Shown piece by piece: positions 50,669 to 63,014 of a DNA stretch of 64,000 nt (the first letter of the stretch is position 1; each line of letters opens with the position of its first letter). Source of the stretch: Argentina anserina. Lineage: Eukaryota; Streptophyta; Magnoliopsida; Rosales; Rosaceae. The notes beneath the pieces were generated by a model that was not told where the DNA came from, searched no databases, and saw only the letters and a program-made list of their open reading frames with translations. Position numbers and translations under genes: made by a program. Location: positions 8,928,001 through 8,992,000 of the forward strand of contig NC_065872.1 in NCBI RefSeq assembly GCF_933775445.1. Reading direction: 5' to 3'.

Positions 50669-53600
50669 TCAAGTTGGCGCATACACATCCACCATGTCCA
50701 ACTTGCCAAGTGAGTCATAGAAGGCCTTCTTACAAACTCTTTTTGTGAGTATATCTGCAAGTTGCTCTTCTGTAGGGACAAAAGGAAAGCTAATAATTTT
50801 AGCATCTAGTTTCTCCTTTATAAAGTGACGATCAACCTCCACATGCTTAGTACGATCATGTTGCACAGGATTCTGTGAGATATCAATGGCTGCCTTGTTG
50901 TCACAGTATAACTGCATGGCGCACTTGGGTTTAACCCTCAAATCTCGTAATACATTCTTCAGCCATAACAGCTCGCACACTCCATGAGCCATACCTCTAT
51001 ATTCTGCTTCAGCACTAGACCGAGCCACCACCTTTTGCTTCTTACTCTTCCAAGTAACAAGATTACCTCCCACAAAGGTAAAAAAATCCTGATGTAGACC
51101 TTCTATCTGTAATATTTCCAGCCCAGTCTGCATCTGTAAAACCACAAACGTCAAAGACATTGTTGTGTTTAGAAAACATTACTCCTCTCCCAGGAGCGGA
51201 CTTCAAGTATCTCAGAATCCTCACAACAGCATCCATGTGATCCACACTGGGATTATGCATGAACTGGCTTACCACACTTACTGCATATGCAACATCAGGT
51301 CTGGTGTGTGTCAAATAAATCAGACGTCCAACTAACCTCTGATAACGAGGCTTGTCGGTAGGTACCTGGTCATGATACTCTGCTAATCGGTGATTTTGCT
51401 CAATAGGAGTGTCAATTGGAGTACAATCCAACATACCTGTCTCTGCTAATAGGTCAAGTATATACTTCCTCTGACACAGATAGATGCCTTCACTCCCCCT
51501 GGCTACCTCAATGCCCAAGAAGTACTTGAGTGCACCTAGGTCATTCATCTCAAACTCTGTGGCTAACTGATTTTGCAAGCTATCCATCTCAACAGTATCA
51601 TTACCAGTAACAACCATATCATCAACATATATGATCAGAGCTGTTACCTTCCCTTGTTGGTGTCAGAGAAATAACGTGTGGTCTGAGTTACTCTGCTTAT
51701 AACCAATCTTTCTCATGAACTGAGAAAATCTTCCAAACCAAGCACGAGGTGATTGTTTGAGACCATACAAAGATTTTCTCAATCTGCACACAAAGGTACC
51801 TGAAGGAGTAGTTTTATATCTAAGGGGAAGATCCATATACACTTCCTCCATAAGTTCTCCATGAAGAAAAGCATTCTTGACATCAAACTGTTTAAGAGGC
51901 CAGTTTAAGTTAGCAGCAAGAGAGAGCAATACCCGGATAGTATTCATCTTTGCAACTGGTGCAAATGTCTCATCATAATCAATGCCATATGTCTGAGTGA
52001 ATCTCTTAGCCACCAAGCGTGCTTTATACCGACTCACTGACCCATCTGGGTTATGCTTCACTGTAAACACCCAACGACATCCTACTGCCTTCTTTCCATG
52101 TGGTGGGGATACAAGCTCCCAAGTATTGTTCTTCTGTAATGCTTCCATCTCCTCATCCATTGCTTTCATCCACTTAGGATCTCCCAACGCATCCTGCACT
52201 TTGTTAGGTACTGACACAGCAGATATTTGATTCACAAATGATTCATATGACTTAGACAACCTTTGGGTAGACACAAAATTTGCCACAGGATACTTAGCTT
52301 TGGCTTGGAGGGTAGGTTCATACTTTTTTGCTGGTTTACCCCTAGTAGACCTGTTTGGTAACACATATTGCCTACTATTAACATCACTAGTATTACCCCC
52401 AATGGAATTACTAACCTCAGATGGAAGATCTTCTATACCAGGGAGACATGAGTCAGGGGTATTAGTAGCAGCAGGTGAAGCAGGAGGGGCAGGAACACTT
52501 TCAGCTTCTGGTACCTGAATCTCTGCAGCAATCACACCAGAATCATCTGGTGGTGCCTGTCTGTCATCTTCCGGTCCCTGAACCTCTGGAGTGGCTGGTG
52601 CATGTGAAACTGGTGCATCAGTAACCTCAACTGAATGACCTGTCTCCCCCTCTCCATGATACAGCTCTTCAAAATATGAATGCTCCCCCTGAAGAGCAGT
52701 ATCAGAAGAGGTATAATAGCTCATGTCCTCAAAGAAAGTAACATCCATAGTGACATAATACTTCCCAGTAGGGGGTGATAGCACTTGTATCCTTTCTGAT
52801 GTCCCCCATAGCCAACAAACACACATTTCAGCGCTCGGGCATCCAACTTACTTGACCTTTGACTCTTTGGGATATGGACAAATGCAACACAACCAAATAC
52901 ATGAGCAGGGAGATTATAAAAGGAAGACAAAGAGACATAAGAAGCTAAGACCTCAAATGGTACTTTTCCTTGGAGGACACTAGAGGGAAGACGATTAATG
53001 AGATGGGTAGATGCGATGATAGCATCACCCCATAGATCCTTAGGACAATGGGCACTAAAAAGAATACAACGAGCCATATCAAGTAAATGTCGATTTTTCC
53101 TTTCGGATACCCCATTCTGTTCAGGTGTATAAGGACACGTTTTCTGGTGGATAATCCCATGTGTTTTGAAGAAAGACTGAAAGACACGGTTGACATACTC
53201 CCCCCCCCCATTATCAGAGCGAAGAACTTTAATTTTGGCATTGTACTGTGTTTGAACTTCGGAAAGGAAGGCTTCAAAAGCCGGAAAAACCTCATCCTTA
53301 GTTTTAAGAAGAACAACCCAAGTAAGACGTGTACAATCATCAATAAAGGACACATAATATCGCATACCAGACACTGTGGGTTCTTTTGAAGGTCCCCAAA
53401 CATCAGAATGAATTAATTCAAAAGGAACGACACTTTTATTTGAAATACTAGGCAGATAGGTTGAGCGATGACTCTTGCCAAAAACACATGTTTCACAATG
53501 TAAGACTGACTCATCCACACCAATAAACAAAGAAGGCATGGATTTTTTCATAACACTAAAAGATGGATGCCCTAAGCGTCGGTGCCATAACCAAACTTCA

Positions 53601-55064
53601 CTTAGCCTGTCAGAAGTTGACATTAAAGCGGTTCGTGGCTGTGCTCCTGGTTTCTCCCCTGCGTATGTCTGGTCCAAACGAAACAGCCTGCCCCTCAAGT
53701 ACCCCCGACCTAGTAACTCCCCAGTGAGAAGATCCTGAAAAATCACATACATGGGAAAAAAGGTCACAGAACATTTGGATTCAACATTCAACTGTGGGAC
53801 AGATATCAAATGATGGGATAAAGCAGGTACATATAGCACATTTTGTAGGACAATAGTGGAAGTGACACGAACTGACCCCTTTCCTAACACAGGGAAGGCC
53901 TCACCATTAGCATTAGTAACATATGGTACTGGTGGAGATGATAATTCAGCAAAATAAGATTTGTCATAAGTCATATGATCTGAAGCACCTGAATCAATAA
54001 TCCATGTATCACCACCAACAAAGTTAGAAATATTTAAGGCCATACCTATCTTACCACGACCAGCTACTGATGCTGTGGGTGTGGCGCCTTCTGCTGTGTC
54101 ATGATCGTGTCCGACCACACCATAGACATCTGGTTCCTGGATCAACTGGACAATTGCCTTTGCCTTGGGACGAAAGGTTAGCCTCTTAGGCCTAAGATGC
54201 GGGTACAACTTCCAACAAGAGTCACGAGCATGGTCACCCTTGCAATAAGAGCAAGGACGAGACTGGTCTCCAAAGCCTGGTGGTGGGCCTTGCTTGTGGA
54301 GTGGAACTGAACTGGATTGCTGAAGGAGTGGAGCTGGTGATTTTGCCTGAACAGTGAGACTAGAGACTTCAAGTTGTGCTTGAGTAAGGCTTTCCTGCTG
54401 AGACTCATCCTTACGAACATATGTAAAAGCTTTAGTCAAGCTAGGAGGCTCCGTCATCCTGAGTAGCTCTCCTTTGGCACTGTTATGTTTTGCATCAAGA
54501 CCCCTCAAAAAATGATGAACTCGCTCAAGCTCCTTTTCCTTCAAGTACCAAACAAGATCCTCCTGGTTCTTGATCTTGCAGGGACGTTTCGCATCAATTT
54601 CAGCCCAAATATTCTTCAGCTTAGTGAAATATTGCGCCACTGGCTGCCCATCCTGCTGCATTGCTGAAGCAGTGCACATCAACTCATGAACCTGTATGAA
54701 ATCAGACTCATTGTTATACAAGTCTTCCAATGTGTTCCAGATTGCCTGAGCTGTGTCACATTGTTCCACCAGATCACTTATGTCTTCATTCATGGCCTTG
54801 TATAAAACTGACATCACAAGACCATCATCATCTTCCCACCTAGTGTAGGCAACAACATCACTTTCACTAGGAGCCGTAATAACCCCAGTTACATGCCCCA
54901 TCTTGTGCATCCCTCGGAGATGAGCCGTCATGATTTTCTTCCATTTCCGAAAATTGGTTCCATTGAGTTTGGGCCCCCCCAAAGGAACCACTTTTAGAAT
55001 TCTTGACAGATACTTCAAATGTCTGAACATCATTCACCTTAGAACTCTCTGTTCCAGAACCCAT
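50669..55064 (-). pseudogene. Copia gag-pol polyprotein with three frameshifts and one stop
   Basis: The likely start is MGSGTESSKVNDVQTFEVS at 55064; a shift in the G-run near 54970 leads to GGPKLNGTNFRKWKKIM. Gag and zinc knuckle (CSYCKGDHARDSCW), then protease WIIDSGASDHMT. The integrase has the H-H-C-C finger around HRRLGHPSFSV and CETCVFGK, and core HSDVWGP, RSDNGGGEY and NGVSERKNR. The reverse transcriptase begins after a second frameshift near 52790, with IYVDDMVVTGND (about 51630) after an in-frame TGA near 51660. RNase H follows a third shift near 51070 (GGNLVTWKSKKQ, SSAEAEYRGMAH, DNKAAIDI) and ends YAPT at 50669. Confidence 0.9.
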
Positions 55065-55398
55065 TGCAACACAAATACCAAAAACAATAGTTATGTAGCA
55101 ATATAATAAAATCACCAAACCTGCGTCAGGTGTCGGGACCAAGCACGGCAGTCGTCGGTCTTGAGCACGGCGGCGTCTTCTGGGCACGACGGTGATTTCT
55201 GGGCTGGGCACGGCTGGATTTCGGTTTGGGCACGGCTGGAAACAAACCAACTCCGTGAACAGTAACCCGGGAGCGAGAAACAACGATCGGAAAAACTTCG
55301 ATCAGAGAATAGAATAGAATCGTTGGGAAAACTTCAACGAAAAAGTGCAGCAGAAAAACAAAGAGACAAAGTCCTTTTAGATCTTTGCTCTGATACCA

Positions 55399-55592
55399 AG
55401 TCAAATATAACGAGGTTTTAGAGAATGAATTTTCTGATATCTTATTCATCTCACAGTGGAGGCTATATATAGAGATATAATACGTACAAACCCTAACCCT
55501 ACATGTACTACACATGTACTACACATCTAGACTAGGAAAGTAATAACAATTTAATTTACATTCCTAAACTATATACATGACTCACACTAACA
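55399..55592 (-). repeat. 5' LTR of the Copia element
   Basis: 194 bp copy of the same LTR. It has one extra repeat of ACATGTACTAC near 55500 and a few point changes such as CACACTAACA against CACGCTAACA. The primer-binding site follows directly on the element's strand. Confidence 0.9.
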
Positions 55593-55599
55593 AGTCTCA

Positions 55600-56680
55600 C
55601 TTCTGTTTTCTTTTCAAACAACTTAGAAACTTGTCTATATATTCTAAAAGACGGGTTAATTCATCAAAATTATCTCAATATAATATATGGAGATAAACAA
55701 TTCATATATGATAGAATACTATATATTAATTTAGCTTGCACTATTCACATTGTGTACAATGTATTTCCAAATTTGTCCCCTTTTTCATCAACCAGATTGC
55801 CTATGTGCCCTCCTCTCTCTCTCTCTATGAATTAAGTCATCGTCTTAATTCCTAAGTTTATTCACTCCATCAATTTGTTTTTTTTACTATGTAAAGCATC
55901 AAAACGGTTTTGTCATTACATGTTTAGTTTTTAGTTAGAGGTATTTTTTGTTAGCTGACTAAATTTGTGTCTATTTTACATGAGCAAAACAATTGAGTCT
56001 TGCAGTATTACATCTAAATGATCCAATCACGCAGACACTCATGATTTTATATAAAAAAGTTAAATTTTATTGTGATTAATACAGACACAGCAATGAGACC
56101 AATTAATGTAAAATGAAGCATATATGGATTTTCAATTGTAATAATTTGACTCTCAAGTTTTTTGTTTCTTTATGTTAATCAACCTTTTTTTGCTTTCACT
56201 TTCTCTTTCTTTATATATCTTCGTCTTGGTCTCTAAATGCTATGAATCCCTATGAGGCATAATATGGCCTCTTCAAATGTTGATGGAAACTTATGGGTGT
56301 AAAAGTCAGGGGAATGGGTTCTATCTAGGCCTTAGTTAGGGCCTAGGGATATGGTATATATTGCAGCAGGACTATTGTTTCTTTTTTTTGTATGTTGCTG
56401 ATATATGACAACTTCACTTCTATATACTAAAATACATGAATGATTCTGCAACAATTGGTAGACATGTCGATATGTAATTGAAGTTCCTGTTAAGATTTAG
56501 TGTTTGTGATTTTTACTTATAAGTTCCCAACAATCTAATTACTGAATAAAACTATAATTAAATTAATCAACCAGAAAATCTCATAGCAACGCGGGTACAT
56601 TACCTCGTATGATAGAATACATGTACTAACCAACAGTTGAATGTGCAGAGCGAGCAATTATTTCCCTTCATTCATATCCA
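55600..56680. other. intergenic, nothing recognised
   Basis: AT-rich non-coding sequence downstream of the Copia element; a short CT run lies near 55815-55828. Confidence 0.45.
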
Positions 56681-58766
56681 AAGAAGACTTTGTTCATATT
56701 CAATGAATTCGTGCTGACCGATATGGTGCAGCGTATACTCGCCGAGACTTCTATTTTCATGATCTACCTTCATCATTATCTTCTTGTCCCTGTCTTGTCC
56801 CTGTCTTTATTTGTTCCCAATAACTCCAAAACTACGCTCTTCTCCATTACAACCATTCGGCTAAAATCTATCTCTCATGAGATAGATTTATGTTAAATTT
56901 AGTCCAGGAGCCGGGAACACCATACTCTTTCATTACCTACACACAAAGCTCGTCATAATACCCATTGACGTCGTCATAGCATCCATCCCAGCATAATTTG
57001 CCACATACAGGCATCCCTCAACAGAGACTCCCAGATAGTGGGAAGAGCGATGGTCATCATCATCTTCCATCGCGAATTCTGCAAAAATAGGCAGCTTAAT
57101 TTCCCGGAACTCCTTATCAACCAAATCAAATGCCACAATAGCACATCCCAGAGGGCTGGAGCGGAGCCAGTGGAATGCTTCATTTAACAGATGAAGGAAT
57201 GACCTCCATGAGTTGATGGAGTTCAAAATTTTCCAAGCTTGTGACAGTAGAACAGATCGGACTGTTTAATTGAAGAGATTGAAGTTTCCTAGTCCGACTA
57301 CGCTTCATGCCGAAGGTCTCTTGCCATATAGGTTGAAGATTTCCTTTTATATTTATCATCTTTTATATGGTTAGATTTATATATATTTGGAAGAGTATTT
57401 TCAAATATATTTTCAGCTTTATTAAGATATAAAGGGTGAGTAGGATTGGTTATAGAAAGTGATAGAGATGAGTTGTTCTATTCCTTTATCATTTACGGTT
57501 TGCATTCAAATAGGGTTAATTCCTTTTCTAGTTAATTTAGATATAGGAAGGTTGTTATGGTGTGAGTAGGATCCGGATATCATGGTTAGGAGAGGAACGG
57601 TTTGGACATATATGAGTCAAGGTGCTCGGGTTTGGGCACCGAATGCATGCAGAGAGAAGAGAAGAGAAATAGTTTTGTAAGTGTGAGTTCTAGCACAGTC
57701 CGAGAGAAATCCCGAGAGAAATCCTAGATCAACCTTTGTGGCATGGCTCTATTGAATACCTTTTGTGGCTTCTAGTCCTTTGTGGCCCCATTGAGTGACC
57801 TCCGTGGTATTCAAGTCTTTTGTGGCATTTAAGACTTTCATGGCTTCAATGACCTCCGATCATACCAAAAAAAAAAAGATCTCCGTGGCGTTTATTCGTG
57901 ACAATAAAGACTTGTGTGATATTGTAATATACTTGAGACCGTGTTTTTCAAGTGTGAAGTAAATTTTAATTTTAAAAAGTTTAATTACGATGGATCATTT
58001 GATCATACATTGTCATTGTAATATTTTATTCAGCAATAAAGTAAAATAAAGTTTCTTGGATAAATTTTGCTGCTAGAAAATATATTCACATCCAGGCTAG
58101 TATTGTCAACAGAACACCACGACGTTCTAGGGAATCCAGGCTATCTAGCTCGTTGCTCGTCAAAGTGGACTCAATTTTAGTCCGTAGCTGAGTTTTCACT
58201 GAGAATATATTCAATTCCATTAGAAAATTTCGGCTTCGATTATATGTAGCTAAGAGAACTTTGTAGTCTTCCGTAGATGATTGGTAACCGAAACCAAATT
58301 TGCAGTCTTCCAAAGCTGAAGAGCAACCAAAACCATAGTTTTTCTTCGGGGGAAAACCAGGGTTGGGTAGTTTCTGGAAGAATCCAGTGGCCGGGTTCCA
58401 GAGATAGTAGTTATCAAACCAACTAGTAATACATAAGCATACCAGACCATTGCTCGAGCCAGTAGCTTGAGAACTCGGTCCGGTAGTTTGAATGGGCATG
58501 TGAGCTTTCTGACCGAAGAACTGTCTCCAAACGACGGCGTTTGCAGGTCTAGCGATTCGATCTGAGAGCCGTTACTCAACGGGAGCCTGCGACGGAGGGT
58601 TCGCTGCTGGGAGGCTAGAATGTAATGGGACTTGGCGAATCGAATGTCGGAAAGGACGTCGGAACGCCACCGTTTCGAAACGCAGCTCCATCGGATCAAG
58701 TCTTCGATTTGGCAATATTTGGAGGATTTTCACGATAATATCTTCTGGAAGGTCAATGTTCGCCAT
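56681..58766 (-). pseudogene. F-box protein pseudogene, split by an 851-bp insertion
   Basis: F-box proteins are substrate receptors of SCF ubiquitin ligases. The ATG is at 58766 with MANIDLPEDIIVKILQILP; after a shift near 58695 comes DLIRWSCVSKRWRSDVLSDI. A second shift near 58500 leads to SSNGLVCLCI and NYYLWNPATGFFQKLP, the F-box-associated domain. The frame runs to 58091, where the insertion begins, and resumes at 57239 with NEAFHWLRSSPLGCAIVAFDL. A third frame change near 56960 leads to YDELCV, a stop where tryptophan is usual, then VMKEYGVPGSWTKF. At least three frameshifts plus one stop indicate a pseudogene. The 3' limit is approximate. Confidence 0.85.
57232..58098. mobile_element. 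851-bp insertion with 8-bp TSD in the F-box pseudogene
   Basis: Insert 57240-58090 starts TGTGACAG and ends ATTCACA, so its ends form a short TGTGA/TCACA inverted repeat. The flanks are TCCAAGCT (57232-57239) and TCCAGGCT (58091-58098), an 8-bp duplication with one mismatch. Removing the insert and one copy brings the F-box coding parts into a single frame. An 8-bp duplication suggests a hAT-type element; the LTR-like TG/CA ends could instead suggest a solo LTR. No coding capacity is seen. Confidence 0.7.
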
Positions 58767-58869
58767 TGAATTTGGATATCTCTTCGATCTTTGGCTGGAA
58801 TCCGAAAAACACTTACTGAATCAACTAGGGTTGTAGTTTATCCTTCGAAAGAAACCCTAGTTTTGTGTA

Positions 58870-59452
58870 CGTGTGAGCCTACTATATAGATATAAAGTTC
58901 CAAACACAGTACATTGAACGTCCAGCGCGCTTATGTAAACATCAAACGACATGACGTATCCAGGGATGAAACTAGGAAGACATCTTCTTTTTTTGTGTGG
59001 CTAAAGTTGGGTTAAAATTCGTTAATCACAAGGAGAATAATCGAAAGGGTTTCCTAACACAATCAAAATCACAAAAAAAAAACTAGTAAAACTCATTGTA
59101 TACCAAGTAAGTTATGTTCACTCACAGGTCAGCATCCTTGTATCTCAAATCGAGCATTGAATCTTTTTAACAAACTTTCAGAATAATCAGTAGCCCTAGT
59201 CTGTTTGTATGCGTGTGATTATCAGACAGCCAAAAACAAAAGCGTATGAATATGATTAACAATTAGCACTGTTTTTTTTTTTGGACAAGAGCAATTAGCA
59301 CTGTTACACTGGTATTACATTAGTGTGTTCATGTTAGCTAGCACAATCACAAATTACCTGACATTTTTATAAACAATATAATGAAAGAAGTCCAAGAATA
59401 TGAGAAAGATTAGTTTCTACCATGTATTGGGATTGCAATAAGACTACCGTTT
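58870..59452. other. intergenic, nothing recognised
   Basis: Between the F-box pseudogene start and the 3' end of RNC1. The right portion is probably RNC1 3' UTR. Confidence 0.45.
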
Positions 59453-62400
59453 TCACACATTGACAGCTTTAGGTTGTGTTTGCTCAAAATCGAAAACCTC
59501 AAACATGAGGCGTCTTACATCTGGTTTCCCATATACAGTGTATGAAAGGCCATGAATGGCTTGCTGAATAGCAGTTGTGGCAGGATTCCTTAATCTCCGG
59601 TTGTGCTCATACGCATCCATAACCTGTTCGGAATAGATTATGAACTGATGGAGGCGCTTCTCCCTCAAATACCTTCCACAGAACTTGTTCATAAGAAGTC
59701 GACGGTGTCTCTCGGCCAGCCACTTTCCAGGAGCATCTAAATGTTTCATCAGCAACCTTTCAGCCATCACAAGGTCCTAAGCAAGACAAAACCCACAACC
59801 ACGGAACTGTCAACAAATTTACTCAAGTAGTATGTGAAAATAGAAACGTAGATTTTGCTAAACCATTGAGGTCAAATAAATTGTATCAGATTCCATAGAT
59901 GGAATGTAACTTGGTACCTGGATTTTTTGGCCAACATATTCTAATCGCTCATAACAGAAACGAGGGTGCTCAAATTTGTGCTTCGATGGATGCAAGAAAG
60001 CAAGCTGTACACAAATAAGAAATTAAACATTTCAGCAAGGTGCAGACTCAATATATATGGCTATGCATGACAAACAGAGTTCACTTGACAAACAAATCTT
60101 TGCACAAACTTTATATTTGAATGGTTCTAAACATTTGGTAGGAATGATCCACACCAACGTAGCCAAGTTCACCAACATTTGGTGAATTTAGAGTCAACAG
60201 TTACAGAAGCAAAGTGCTAGCTAGATGTGTGAACATGCAGCATATATAGCCCTTGTACCGGAGTCAGTTTCCTTAAGTTGCACATATTAAACTTGTATCT
60301 TTATTGTTATTTTCAAGATAAATCTATTATAGTGCTGTCAGTTCAAATAATCTTGGGAAAATATATGTACAGGGATGGAGGGGAACGAAGGATCACCTGT
60401 AGCCCTAGTCCAAGTTCGATGTTCCTTGCCTCGGTAATCTCTGGAATTCTATCTGTCATCTTTAAGGGATAGCCCAATGCTCGCATGACTTGAGGTTTGC
60501 TTTCATAATCCCATATATTTCCTCTAAACCTATGCATACCTGGTGGAACACAAGCCCTGAAGAGCCTTGGATGTGCAAACAGAGCATCTTCTGGGGGCTG
60601 CAGAGGGGTATACAGGTTATTTGCAGGAACCAGCATTTAAAAGATATAAACATCACTACTTACGTATTATGTGGTAACAAAATCAAAGACTCGAGACTGA
60701 AAATAGTCACTTTAACATACAATATGACATGAATAAGATAGCTAACAAGAGCATCCTAACATTGCCGCATAAATCTTCATCACTAGAAGTTTAACATTTG
60801 CTTTAACAAACAATTTTAAAAGATAGTACTTTTCATGCGCCCTAATCATCTCCTCTCATATTAGTACCCTCAGGCTTATGCAACACACTTGCAACAAAAG
60901 TGCACTTTAAAAATATTATGTTGGTGACTACTGAGACAGGATCCCAATGTTTAGCTGTGTACTCAATCTATTTTAAATGGTCCATCAAATTAACAGAAAA
61001 AAGAACAGCTAAAAAGAGTTTTACCCTGTAAACTGCAACATCTTGCCAGGTGAGCTTTTTGTCTTCGAATTCTACAGAAACATAATCAACATCTTCTAGT
61101 TGTCTCCGTAATCTGGGCTGGCAGTCCTCAGCTTCTGGATCCATTCCAAATACTTCAAAAAGAACACGATATACCTCTGGCATACCAAAACACAAATATA
61201 TTGCCCCAAACAATGCCCAGAAAACACACCTGCCCATAAACAATAAACAAAATTGAAGTTCATATATTTTCAAGAAACCCCTAAATGGCACAATTGAAAA
61301 GAACATATTATGTACCGTCAATGAATAAGCTAATAGCATATACAAATAACTTCACTCAAAAATAGAAGTTACATAGTAGACTCTTAATTCGAGATAAGAA
61401 ATTGCCTAACAGTTAGTATGTTTTGAGCTTCTATTAGTAACCCACAAAATGTTATTCTTTGTGTATAACGCATATGCCATTTGACAAAAACATGAAGAAC
61501 TTTGCCACGCATGTGCTAACACACAAAATGCTATTCTTTGTGTATAACGCATATACTATTTAGCAAAACATGAAGAACTTTGTCACCAATTAAGCTAGCC
61601 CCAATCCCTACCCTGATATTCCATTCCTGCAAGACTCTCGATCACGTAAATGCTTCATTATCTTATTGATCTATCTAGCTGGTGAACTATTATCTCAAAT
61701 GCACTTTATCTATTTTCAAATGACAACGCCTCCAGTCTTCCACTAATGTCTTGCTAACTACATCTCACAGACCAACCCTAGGATCCAACAATGTATCTAG
61801 TTAGACATTGTATTATAAGACTCAAGCTTCAACATAAATATGGCACAGGACAACATCACGGTTGAACCTAATATTGAGCTAAGACTCTCATGTGCAGGCC
61901 TCATGTCCCCACTCTAATACAATCACTCAGTGACTTGTACTTCCATCAAATTAATACAGACTAACTGACAAGTTCAACAAAACATGCTGTTCTTAAGGTA
62001 CTTGCTGATTCAAAAATACTAAGCAAATGAAAGATACAAGACTCTCGTTGAAAAAGCATAACACTGAGCTACATTCTTCATGTGCAAGCCTCATGCGCCC
62101 CTTTTACTTAAACCACTCAACCACTTTTAACTTCCATCGAAACATCAACAATACTCAAGTCTTAAGCACAAACAACATAAAGTATTTAACAATGTACCGT
62201 AAGTTCTAACAATCAATGAACATTAAAAAAGCATTGAAACTCACTTAACCGGCGGCTCCCTCTCCTTCCTCTGCAACTTATCCATATCATCAAAAGGAAA
62301 GACCAAGTTCTGCAAGCTAGCCGCCTTAATCCACCGCGGCAAGTACCTCTTCCCAATCAAAGCAAACACCCTCTCCCTCATCGGCCCGGGGCTCTCCCTC

Positions 62401-63014
62401 GGATACCTCTGCAGGAAAAACTCAGCCAAACCCAACTCCAACACATACTGCCCCAAAAACCACAGCCTCGAATGCGCATTCCTCACGTGTCTCGCATTAG
62501 TCCTCTCACAACTAGGATGCTGAAACGCCATGTACAACAACGTATCAAACTGCTTAGCTGGGTTGTCATCCCCCAACTTGTCCGAAGCCTCAAGTGGGTA
62601 CCCAAGAGCCTGTTTGGCTTCCAGTAAGTACTCCTCAATCCAAGCCTTGTCGGCATTGTTGAGTCTCGAAGAGGGTAAGCAGGAACTGAGCAAAGGGAAG
62701 GACTTTAGGGACAGCTGTGGGCTGTTAAGGAATCTTTGAGCTAGTTTGTTGTCGTCCAAAGGTGGTCGGAGAATGTAGCGTTTTGGGGGTACTTTTTTAT
62801 TGGGTGACGTGGCTCTTTTGCGCTCGGAGAGCTCCTTGAGGAGTCGTTGGGGACTGTTCTTGGGGAGCTCTTGTGGGTCGACGGCGACGGCGAAGACTCG
62901 GAAGATCGGGTCGTGGGGTTTTGGGGATAGGAGGCGGATTTGGGTTGGGAAAGGTGAGAAGGAGTAAGATGAGGATGGGGTTGAGAGTTGTGTGAAAGTT
63001 GAGGAGAGTTCCAT
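59453..63014 (-). CDS. RNC1: RNC1, chloroplast ribonuclease III-domain protein
   Basis: RNC1 promotes splicing of chloroplast group II introns; its two RNase III domains have lost catalytic residues in known orthologs. Five exons: 62245-63014, 61025-61229, 60397-60597, 59918-60004 and 59453-59776, all in phase and totalling 1587 bases (528 residues, close to Arabidopsis). The N-terminus is serine-rich (MELSSTFTQLSTPSSSYSFS), as expected for a plastid transit peptide. Landmarks include RLLKELSERKRATSPNKKVP, FDTLLYMAFQHPSCERT, HSRLWFLGQYVLELGLAEFF, PPEDALFAHPRLFRACVPPG, FRGNIWDYES and NKFCGRYLREKRLHQF, ending FDFEQTQPKAVNV. The gene appears intact. The loss of nuclease activity is from known orthologs and was not tested here. 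Confidence 0.95.

Larger units (their letters stand above)
50479..55592 (-). mobile_element. Ty1/Copia LTR retrotransposon, nearly complete, 5.1 kb
   Basis: The 3' LTR is 50479-50661 (183 bp) and the 5' LTR is 55399-55592 (194 bp). They are nearly identical apart from an extra ACATGTACTAC-type repeat in the 5' copy and a few substitutions. The primer-binding site (TGGTATCAGAGC, complementary to initiator tRNA-Met) is at 55387-55398, adjoining the LTR. The polypurine tract is the CT-rich run at 50662-50669 (GAGGGGGAG in element orientation). Flanking 5-mers do not match, so no target duplication can be shown. Insertion appears young, since LTRs and coding region are little changed. Confidence 0.93.

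Noticed and set aside
51997..52518. Plus-strand ORFs within the Copia element
   Set aside because: Antisense shadows of the well-matched polyprotein.
50474..55597. Target-site duplication of the Copia element
   Set aside because: The 5-bp flanks (GCCTT and AGTCT) do not match, so I make no claim of one.
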